Below are positions 1 to 5,772 of a stretch of DNA of 24,326 nucleotides, piece after piece; position 1 is the first letter of the stretch, and each line of letters starts with the position of its first letter. Source of the DNA: VMCP01 sp965655465 (lineage in GTDB: Bacteria; Bacteroidota; Bacteroidia; NS11-12g; UBA955); NCBI GenBank assembly GCA_965655465.1, contig CBFHGY010000026.1, positions 1 to 24,326 of the forward strand, read 5' to 3'. The notes below the pieces were generated by a model, which was not told where the DNA came from, ran no database searches, and saw only the letters and a program-made list of their open reading frames with translations. Both the position numbers and the translations under genes were made by a program.

Positions 1-67
1 CAATAAATCTATTTTTGCATGAATTAAATATGGTGTTAATATATATTCTTTAAAACATATTGAGAAA

Positions 68-367
68 TTATTTCTCTAAGTCTCCGGGCTTAATATACTG
101 TTTCAAAGCATTCACATATTCTTCGAAAGCTTTTATTCCCACTTTTGTAATTGAACATTTTGTTAACGGATATTTCCCTTTGTATGTTTTCTCGATCTTA
201 ATGTAGTTGGCTTCTTTTAATTTTTCTATCTGCACACTTATGTTGCCAGATGAAGCATTTGTTTTTTCTTTAAGAAACGAAAACTCTGCTTCCTCCACTG
301 AAACTAATATTGAAATTATCGCAAGTCTTAATTGTGAATGCAGTAATGGATCTAAATTTTGAAACAT
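68..367 (-). CDS. Winged-helix transcriptional regulator (MarR/ArsR-like, HTH_34 type)
   Basis: A 99-residue single-domain DNA-binding protein. Residues 8-24 form a first helix; 28-55 give the helix-turn-helix (FSFLKEKTNASSGNISVQIE, with the recognition helix around SSGNISVQIEKL); 58-75 give the basic wing (IKIEKTYKGKYPLTKCSIT), followed by a C-terminal helix (KAFEEYVNALKQY). This matches the small winged-helix family often found as stand-alone regulators in Bacteroidota. The ATG lies 12 bp after the stop of the upstream membrane-protein gene, so the two are probably one operon, and the regulator may control that promoter. The regulator is the downstream gene, whereas such pairs more often have the regulator first. 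The stop codon sits in the loop of a small AT-rich hairpin (62-76). The ligand and target are unknown. Confidence 0.85.
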   Translation of the reverse strand: MFQNLDPLLHSQLRLAIISILVSVEEAEFSFLKEKTNASSGNISVQIEKLKEANYIKIEKTYKGKYPLTKCSITKVGIKAFEEYVNALKQYIKPGDLEK

Positions 368-379
368 TATCTTTTATAC

Positions 380-952
380 TTAGTTCAATTCAGTTTTTTT
401 ATTTGCTCTTAATATTATTCCGGGAATGATAAAAGCAAACAAAACACCAGCTGCAAGCAAAAGTAATTGAAATTGAATTGAAAAGAAAAATGAAACGACA
501 GCAAGCGCCCAGCATACAATTGAACCAAAAATAAAGGCTTTAATTTTAAAGGCAGATCCCGACACAAAAGTGCTGAGAGCATAAAGGCATAGTATTATTG
601 GGAAAGTATTTGTGCCAAGTTTAAATGAAAAAGTCAAAATAATGAACAATGTAACTCCAAATGCTATCCACATATTATTCATGAGGTTCTCAACGTGTGT
701 TTTTGATAATTCTTTTTTCCTTTGTTTTTTTATAATAATGAATTGAATAATAAGTGCTACAGGAATTAAAATTATCCACCCTATTCCATTCTGAAGATAT
801 GAAGAAAGAATTAAAAAATATTGGATAATGCTTGCAATAAAGACAACGCTTCCCCAAAGAATATAATAGGGGCTATCATCATAAAATCGTCTTTGAGCAG
901 TTCGAATCATGCTAGCGATTAAGTCGAGGTTTTGTTGAGTTGAATTTTCCAT
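380..952 (-). CDS. Multi-pass membrane protein of unknown function
   Basis: A 190-residue protein beginning MENSTQQNLDLIASMIRTAQ. It has a soluble amphipathic N-terminal helix (about 1-30) followed by five or six hydrophobic segments: about 30-50 (YILWGSVVFIASIIQYFLIL), 56-77, 92-113, 117-135 and a final pair at 138-182. It ends in a basic tail, RANKKTELN. I recognise no catalytic motif and no named family. A longer reading frame opens at a GTG at 976, but that codon overlaps the last base of an excellent -7 box (976-983), so the ATG at 952 is the better start. The gene is followed after 12 bp by a winged-helix regulator gene. Small membrane protein plus small regulator pairs are common in this phylum, but the job of this one cannot be read from the sequence. 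Confidence 0.8.
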   Translation of the reverse strand: MENSTQQNLDLIASMIRTAQRRFYDDSPYYILWGSVVFIASIIQYFLILSSYLQNGIGWIILIPVALIIQFIIIKKQRKKELSKTHVENLMNNMWIAFGVTLFIILTFSFKLGTNTFPIILCLYALSTFVSGSAFKIKAFIFGSIVCWALAVVSFFFSIQFQLLLLAAGVLFAFIIPGIILRANKKTELN

Positions 953-975
953 ATTGATTTTATATAAACATGGCA

Positions 976-1006
976 CAAATATAATCTAGTTTACAAAATA
1001 AACAAA
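976..1006 (-). promoter_or_regulatory. Bacteroidota-type promoter for the membrane protein/regulator operon
   Basis: On the minus strand TTTG (1006-1003), a 19-nt spacer and TATATTTG (983-976) match the Bacteroidota vegetative consensus TTTG-N19-TAnnTTTG exactly. Transcription would start near 969, about 17 nt before the ATG at 952. This rules against the GTG start at 976. Confidence 0.75.
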
Positions 1007-1010
1007 TTGA

Positions 1011-1054
1011 TTTTCAAATCATTCTTGCCTTGAATCTCTGGTCAACCATAGAAT
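1011..1054 (+). repeat. Diverged direct copy of the sigma-factor promoter region
   Basis: This stretch aligns by eye with 2095-2137 at 33 of 45 columns with one gap. TTTTCAAATC matches TTTTCCAACC at 8 of 10, ATTCTTGCCTTGAATCTC matches the next block at 15 of 18, and ATAGAATA is identical, while the CGTC region between is not conserved. The two copies point the same way and flank the lipoprotein gene. It may be a scar of a duplication or a degenerate or alternative promoter. Chance similarity between AT-rich stretches is not excluded. Confidence 0.4.
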
Positions 1055-1102
1055 AGTACTGTCTGAGAATTTTCAGCGTTAAAATTAGGTTTGGCTAATG
1101 CT

Positions 1103-1139
1103 TAAAATAAAACAAGCCCCACTTTTGTGAGACTTGTTT
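1103..1139 (-). terminator. Rho-independent terminator of the Cys-rich lipoprotein gene
   Basis: Read on the minus strand, AAACAAGTCTCAC (1139-1127), loop AAAA (1126-1123) and GTGGGGCTTGTTT (1122-1110) form a 13-bp stem with two G-U pairs, followed by the U-rich tail TATTTTA. On the plus strand the three central pairs become C/A and C/G combinations that pair less well, so the element favours the minus strand. It lies 47 bp after the lipoprotein stop codon. Confidence 0.7.
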
Positions 1140-1185
1140 ACGATGCTTAGGTATTGAAATTAACCGATGAAAAGCAGTTGCTTTT

Positions 1186-1995
1186 TTACTTTACAGTAGG
1201 ACACCAACGGACAATTTTACGGTAATGCATTTTGTGACAACGCATCCAAGTTGCAAAATTTTCCTTTCCAACAATGTCCATCACGCGATTTAAGTATACC
1301 CGTTCGCAGTTTTTGATTAATCCAGCGGCAGCAGCACGTTCGCGATTGCTTTGGAGCTTTTCTTTAACGGAAATACGAATTTTACTTAATGCTTGTTGAA
1401 AGGATTCTGTAACAGCGGCAATTTTAGCATTTTTTTCGCGCTCTGTAATAGTGCCTGCTCGATAAGCGTCTTGTATCTCTTTAAGACTGTTTTTATATTT
1501 AATGAGTAACTCACGACGGTGATTCATCGCCCAACTGCGAACGACCGAATCAGATTTTCGAAGAACCCTATTATTGGCCTTCATGCACTCCATTTTTGCA
1601 ATATGGGCTCTTTTTAAAGCTTCTTTTTGCTCCATAGATAAACGCAGGGCAGCTTTGCATGCATGTAAGGAAGAATCGCATTTTTTGTCCGTACCCATGC
1701 GGTCACCGCTCGGGGTGCCGGCACCGCCATTTGCTTCTGTACTGAAATAATCCAATTCAATTACATCGGGTAAACTTTGTATTAAGACGTCTTCGGTTTC
1801 AGTGGCTTCACTTATAATAGGATCTTCCATGAAAATGCCTAAATTCTCGATTTGAGCGTCAATAGTTTCATCGGGAGCAACGATGGTCTCGGGTGTAGCA
1901 CATCGTTCTGTATTCGTCATTTTTTTACAAGCGCTGAATCCTAAAACCAATAGGAGACTAAAAAAAAGCGCATTCGTTGGTTTGAAATATTTCAT
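1186..1995 (-). CDS. Cys-rich periplasmic lipoprotein, possibly Spy/CpxP-like, of the ECF sigma cassette
   Basis: A 269-residue protein with a lipoprotein signal (MKYFKPTNALFFSLLLVLGF, then SAC with the lipidated Cys at 23). The mature part has two halves: an acidic, probably unstructured region (about 33-90) and a strongly basic helical or coiled-coil region (about 105-260). An LSMEQKEALKRA stretch at 119-130 resembles the LTxxQ motif of Spy/CpxP-type periplasmic chaperones and sensors; this is only a resemblance. It has seven further cysteines (32, 106, 113, 137, 230, 253, 265) and a CHKMH cluster at 253-257, unusual for a small periplasmic protein and compatible with metal or redox sensing. 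It is divergent from the sigma factor gene and preceded by the same promoter element, so it is probably a regulon member. The two lysines just after the lipid Cys do not look like a surface-export signal. The function is unassigned. Confidence 0.75.
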   Translation of the reverse strand: MKYFKPTNALFFSLLLVLGFSACKKMTNTERCATPETIVAPDETIDAQIENLGIFMEDPIISEATETEDVLIQSLPDVIELDYFSTEANGGAGTPSGDRMGTDKKCDSSLHACKAALRLSMEQKEALKRAHIAKMECMKANNRVLRKSDSVVRSWAMNHRRELLIKYKNSLKEIQDAYRAGTITEREKNAKIAAVTESFQQALSKIRISVKEKLQSNRERAAAAGLIKNCERVYLNRVMDIVGKENFATWMRCHKMHYRKIVRWCPTVK

Positions 1996-2017
1996 AATGT
2001 TATCTATTTCTCTTTAA

Positions 2018-2047
2018 GACGCCTAAGCGCTTGTTTGGGTTGGAAAA
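2018..2047 (-). promoter_or_regulatory. Putative ECF-sigma promoter of the lipoprotein gene
   Basis: On the minus strand TTTTCCAACC (2047-2038), a 16-nt spacer and CGTC (2021-2018) form an ECF-style promoter: an AAC-type -35 and a CGTC-type -10. The same 10-mer, spacer and CGTC occur on the plus strand in front of the sigma gene. The start point would be near 2010, about 15 nt before the ATG at 1995. No vegetative TAnnTTTG box is present in this gap. Confidence 0.7.
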
Positions 2048-2094
2048 GTAGTTGCTTTATTTTGAAATTGGGATTATTTAAAATAAAAATGACA

Positions 2095-2124
2095 TTTTCC
2101 AACCATTTTGCTTTCAATCTCGTC
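2095..2124 (+). promoter_or_regulatory. Putative autoregulated ECF-sigma promoter
   Basis: TTTTCCAACC (2095-2104), 16 nt, then CGTC (2121-2124), identical in both boxes and spacing to the element serving the divergent lipoprotein. The start point would be near 2132, about 15 nt before the TTG start at 2147. Autoregulation is typical of ECF sigma factors encoded with their anti-sigma factors. Confidence 0.7.
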
Positions 2125-2146
2125 GTAATTATAGAATATTGTCAAA

Positions 2147-2695
2147 TTGGATCTCGAACAATTACTCCTCGATTGTAAAAGTGGGAAATCTCCCGCTCAT
2201 AAGCAGCTTTATGAGCAGTTTTCGAAATCCATGTTTGCTCTTTGTTTGAGATATTCTAAATGTCAAGAAGATGCAGAAGATATTTTCCAGCAGGGGTTTA
2301 TCAAAGTTTTCCAAAAAATCCATCAAATAATAGAACCCAAAGCATTGCCCGGTTGGCTTAAGTCTTTATTCGTAAGAGAAGCCTTAGATTTTTACAAAGC
2401 ATCCCACCAAAAACAAGTTTTTGAAACTTTAAGCGATATAAATAGCGATCTTACCGTGCACAACGAGGCTATAGACGCCCTATCTATTCAAGAAATTCGA
2501 GGAGCGATAAACCGGTTGCCTCATAAATGTAGGATGGTGTTCAACCTCTTTGTAATCGATGGATTTTCTCATGCCGAAATCAGTGAAATGATGCAAATTT
2601 CAGAAGGTACTTCCAAATCCCAACTTTTTGAAGCGAAGAAACGTCTTAAACAAACCCTACTAGCGTATCAAACGCCTAACGTACCTATATCGTGA
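2147..2695 (+). CDS. RNA polymerase sigma-70 family factor, ECF type
   Basis: A 182-residue two-domain sigma factor. Region 2 spans about residues 22-90, with LCLRYSKCQEDAEDIFQQGF (the DAED-hydrophobic-Q core of region 2.2) and KALPGWLKSLFVREALDFYK (regions 2.3-2.4). Region 4 spans about 113-172, with LPHKCRMVFNLFVIDGFSHA and the helix-turn-helix EISEMMQISEGTSKSQLFEAKKRLKQ split across 140-170. Start choice: TTG at 2147. An in-frame TAG at 2132 blocks upstream starts, and the next ATG (residue 29) would cut region 2. The stop overlaps the GTG start of the next gene in the 4-base GTGA, implying translational coupling. The factor probably recognises the TTTTCCAACC-N16-CGTC elements found upstream on both strands and so drives its own operon and the divergent lipoprotein. 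Confidence 0.93.
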   Translation: MDLEQLLLDCKSGKSPAHKQLYEQFSKSMFALCLRYSKCQEDAEDIFQQGFIKVFQKIHQIIEPKALPGWLKSLFVREALDFYKASHQKQVFETLSDINSDLTVHNEAIDALSIQEIRGAINRLPHKCRMVFNLFVIDGFSHAEISEMMQISEGTSKSQLFEAKKRLKQTLLAYQTPNVPIS

Positions 2696-4146
2696 AAGAA
2701 TCTTGGTTCCATAACTTACCCAAACGCTTCCATGCCGATAAGGCAGAAGTACCCGAGCATTTGTGGGATCGTATTGCCGATGGGCTGTTTGAATCGAAAA
2801 TAAAATCGCGTTTTGAATCGAATTCAGAAGAAGCGGTGCCCCATGCGTTACAAGAAAAAATGCTTCAGCAGTTCGATGCCCCTGCTAAGCTTGTCAAAAC
2901 GGGTTTCATGCGGTCGGCTTGGACCTATGTTATTGGGACGGCCGCTTCCCTAGTGTTGGTTTTTGGGTCCTATTTCCTTTGGAATCAAACACGACCAACT
3001 CAGGTCTCAATTTCCTTGAATACTTCAGATTCTGAAGCGAATACACGGCCTAATCGAACGGGAAAAACGGTCAATAACGAGAAAAATCCGTTAATTTCAG
3101 GTGAGGCAGCGACCGAGCTACCGAGGAATATCCCCCAGAAGAAATTTTCAGCGCATGAATCCTTGAATAATGCAGAATCGCAGGCTATTAATTCGTTTGG
3201 TTTCGGGGGAAATCCGACGCAGAACGTGAAAATTCCGATGAATGCCGAGGCCGGAAGCCGAGAGTATTCGATGATGAATGCTCAGAATTCCTATCCGGAT
3301 TTGCCCCAAGAATGGGCACGGTTGGATGTGGTTTGCCTGGAATTGAAACCGACACCTATCTATTTAAATATGGAAGCCTTGCATTATCCATTACCTGGCA
3401 ATAGTAAACACAATTTCTTTAAAAAGCCAAGTTCAAATGTATGGCAATTTGCCATTTGGAAGCAGGTGATGGGACCGAATTTAACCAAAGAAAAGGAGCA
3501 TGGAACCCTGAGTCTTACGCCCATGCAAAGGCAATTTGGCTTAAGTGCGCGGTTGGGAAAACGAAATGGCATTAATATGGGATTTGGCGTTTTTAAGAGT
3601 CGATCCTTATACCGTGCTAACATTCAAAATGCTCCTTTTTTCAAAACACCATTGCGGGTAAATCCGTCTCGCAAGTACATTGCGGTTAAGTCGAGTTATT
3701 ACAACCGGGAGTTGCCGGAAAAATCAGGGGTGTTCGTGCCTAATGGATTTCGAATCGACGATACGTTGAATTTTTTCCGTGTAAATTATTCCGAGTCTTT
3801 TGAAATTCAAGCAGTGGAAGTTCCACTTTATTTAGGATATGCAATTCACAGAGGTTCGTGGAGGTTTTTTCCCTCGTTGGGAGGGCGCGTATTTCTACCG
3901 TCTAAAATAAATTCGGAAGTCTTTGTAGAAGTTTTGAATCCTCAGAAAACGCAATTTGCATTAATAAATGAACACGAGGTCAAATCGAGGTTGAGCTTAC
4001 AACCTTTTGCACAAATGGAGCTTCAATTTCAAGTTTCGAAAAAATGGCTGCTTTCTGCCAATGCACTCTTGCCTTTCCGAAACAAACGCCAAGAAGATGC
4101 GGGTTCAGACTATAGAGCACAATTAGGTTTGTGTTATGAATTTTAA
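2692..4146 (+). CDS. Anti-sigma-like inner-membrane protein fused to an outer-membrane beta-barrel
   Basis: A 484-residue protein in three parts. Residues 1-73 are soluble and charged (KRFHADKAEVPEHLWDRIAD), in the position of a cytoplasmic anti-sigma domain. Residues 77-97 (YVIGTAASLVLVFGSYFLW) are one transmembrane helix. After a low-complexity linker rich in N, S and P (about 100-235), residues about 240-484 show alternating strands typical of a PorT/OprF-like barrel, ending in aromatic Phe (QLGLCYEF), the usual C-terminal signal for outer-membrane assembly. There is no N-terminal signal peptide. It starts at a GTG overlapping the sigma stop by 4 bp. The likely role is holding the sigma factor at the membrane and releasing it on a signal sensed at the outer membrane or in the periplasm. 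This role is inferred from position and architecture; I do not see a ZAS-type zinc motif. Confidence 0.75.
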   Translation: MKESWFHNLPKRFHADKAEVPEHLWDRIADGLFESKIKSRFESNSEEAVPHALQEKMLQQFDAPAKLVKTGFMRSAWTYVIGTAASLVLVFGSYFLWNQTRPTQVSISLNTSDSEANTRPNRTGKTVNNEKNPLISGEAATELPRNIPQKKFSAHESLNNAESQAINSFGFGGNPTQNVKIPMNAEAGSREYSMMNAQNSYPDLPQEWARLDVVCLELKPTPIYLNMEALHYPLPGNSKHNFFKKPSSNVWQFAIWKQVMGPNLTKEKEHGTLSLTPMQRQFGLSARLGKRNGINMGFGVFKSRSLYRANIQNAPFFKTPLRVNPSRKYIAVKSSYYNRELPEKSGVFVPNGFRIDDTLNFFRVNYSESFEIQAVEVPLYLGYAIHRGSWRFFPSLGGRVFLPSKINSEVFVEVLNPQKTQFALINEHEVKSRLSLQPFAQMELQFQVSKKWLLSANALLPFRNKRQEDAGSDYRAQLGLCYEF

Positions 4147-4174
4147 AGTCCTCCTAGTTTAAAGGGGCTTTATT

Positions 4175-4182
4175 TACCTTTG
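4175..4182 (+). promoter_or_regulatory. -7 box (TACCTTTG) of the phosphatase gene
   Basis: TACCTTTG matches TAnnTTTG and ends 4 nt before the ATG at 4187, which predicts a nearly leaderless message. There is no clear TTG at the -33 position, so this is a partial match only. Confidence 0.4.
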
Positions 4183-4186
4183 TGTA

Positions 4187-5491
4187 ATGCGTAAAACTCT
4201 GTTAGTATTGTTTGGATTGGCGAATGGCCTTTCGCATTTGTTCGCCCAACTAGCGGCGGGACCGATGATTGGAGCCACCGATTATAAGGAAGTAAAAATT
4301 TGGCTGCAAACCCAAAAAGCATCTCGTGTGTTTATCAAATATCGAGAAAATGAGAGTTCCCAAGAGTTGTATACCGATACCGTAATTACTAAGGCCCAAG
4401 ATGCATTTACGGCCCATTTTATTGCCAATCAGGTAGAGTCGGGCAAAAAATATATGTATACGGTAAATGTGGATGGCAAGGATTTGGATATCCCCCGAAA
4501 AACAAGTTTCAAAACGCAAACACACTGGCAATACCGAACAAACCCGCCTGAATTTTCTTTTTTAGCAGGAAGTTGTGTGTATATAAATGATTCACTTACC
4601 GATAGGCCAGGAAAACCGTATGGGGGCGATTACCAGATTTTCAATTCAATGGCCAAACACGATGCCGATTTTATGTTATGGTTGGGTGATAATACCTATT
4701 ATCGAGAAGTCGATTGGAATACGCGCACCGGAATGTTATACCGAAATTCCCATACGCGCCAGCTGCCTGAAATGCAGCCATTGTTGAGTAAAATGGCGCA
4801 TTATGCTATATGGGACGATCATGATTTTGGACCGAATAACAGCGATCGTTCGTTTTGGAATAAAGAACTGTCTCGCGATGTATTCGCCCTTTTTTGGGCC
4901 AATCCGAGTTATGGAATCCACGGACAAGGAGGAATACATACTCAATTCACGTGGAACGATGTGGACTTTTTCTTGTTGGACAATCGGTATTTCAGAAGTG
5001 TAAATGAACGTAAAAGTGGGGAAAGAACGGTTTTGGGCAAGCAACAATTGGAATGGTTGAAGGATGCCCTGAGTTCTTCTACTGCGCCCATAAAATTTGT
5101 GGCTATGGGCGGTCAATTTTTAAGCGATGCCCAACGTTATGAGATGTATAGCAACTATGGGTTTGATGCGGAGCGATTGGAAATAATTAATTTCATACAG
5201 GAGGAGGGAATCAGAGGCGTTGTATTTATTAATGGTGACCGGCATCACACGGAGTTAAGTGTTTTGAAGACCGAGGGAAAACCGGTTATTGCCGATTTAA
5301 CGGTTTCACCGCTTACAAGTGGATCGCACAAAAGTGATGAAATAAACCATTTAAGAGTGCCCGATACCTATGTATTCGATCAGAATTATGCGGAAATTTT
5401 TGTTAAAGGACCTTTAAAAAAGCGGTTTGTAGAAATTCATATTCGGGATAAAAGTGGAAAGACTTTATGGATTCAGACCTTGAATCCTTAA
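4187..5491 (+). CDS. PhoD-like alkaline phosphatase/phosphodiesterase, secreted
   Basis: A 434-residue phosphoesterase with a Sec signal peptide (MRKTLLVLFGLANGLSHLFA, probable cut after residue 20). Residues about 25-112 form the Ig/fibronectin-like N-terminal domain of the PhoD family. The metallophosphatase core follows: FLAGSC at 125-130, LGDNTYY at 166-172, AIWDDHDFGPNNSD at 207-220 and INGDRHH at 348-354. Cys130 matches the Cys iron ligand known from Bacillus PhoD, and the Asp, Asn and His residues of the other motifs are the expected Fe/Ca ligands. The family hydrolyses phosphate esters, often phosphodiesters such as teichoic acids or phospholipids; the substrate here is unknown. A phosphate porin and Pit transporter lie downstream, so phosphate scavenging is the likely role. 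It is a separate unit from the sigma operon, 40 bp downstream of it. The ATG at 4187 is the only start giving a signal peptide. Confidence 0.88.
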   Translation: MRKTLLVLFGLANGLSHLFAQLAAGPMIGATDYKEVKIWLQTQKASRVFIKYRENESSQELYTDTVITKAQDAFTAHFIANQVESGKKYMYTVNVDGKDLDIPRKTSFKTQTHWQYRTNPPEFSFLAGSCVYINDSLTDRPGKPYGGDYQIFNSMAKHDADFMLWLGDNTYYREVDWNTRTGMLYRNSHTRQLPEMQPLLSKMAHYAIWDDHDFGPNNSDRSFWNKELSRDVFALFWANPSYGIHGQGGIHTQFTWNDVDFFLLDNRYFRSVNERKSGERTVLGKQQLEWLKDALSSSTAPIKFVAMGGQFLSDAQRYEMYSNYGFDAERLEIINFIQEEGIRGVVFINGDRHHTELSVLKTEGKPVIADLTVSPLTSGSHKSDEINHLRVPDTYVFDQNYAEIFVKGPLKKRFVEIHIRDKSGKTLWIQTLNP

Positions 5492-5772
5492 GGAGTAATT
5501 AAGGAATCGGTTTTAATTATTGTACGGGTCTAAATATTTTAAGTACGGATGAGATTTTTTTAGAAATTAGCATTTCTTTTAGTCTGGTTTTAAGGGGGAT
5601 TTTGGATGATTTTTAGTTAAATTTCTTTCGCTAAGTATTTGATTTTTTTAGCGAGGGTCTTTTGTTTGTTAAATTTTAAATTTAATAATACTTGAAGTAT
5701 TCCTCAATTATTATGAATGACCTAAACTTCAAATGAGAAGTGTTTTGTTGACACTAAGAATTTGGAGTCCTT
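5492..5772 (+). other. 281-bp AT-rich intergenic region
   Basis: No gene is visible. It holds a weak hairpin (TCGCTAA 5628-5634 with TTAGCGA 5648-5654, 13-nt loop) and a 15-bp palindrome AATACTTGAAGTATT (5687-5701), a possible operator. No exact TAnnTTTG box lies close to the downstream start. A GGAG at 5764-5767 is a good ribosome-binding site for the ATG at 5773, which is unusual here as most genes lack one. Confidence 0.4.

Noticed and set aside
62..76. Hairpin GAGAAA-TTA-TTTCTC around the stop of the winged-helix regulator
   Set aside because: Only 6 bp, AT-rich, and no T tract follows; it is weak as a terminator and may be chance.
953..976. Upstream GTG start of the membrane-protein gene
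   Set aside because: The GTG overlaps the last base of a consensus -7 box, so it would lie before the transcription start; the ATG at 952 fits.
4145..4171. Weak hairpin (AAAG...CTTT with bulges) after the anti-sigma-like gene
   Set aside because: The stem is broken by two bulges and the tail is short, so it is not convincing as a terminator.
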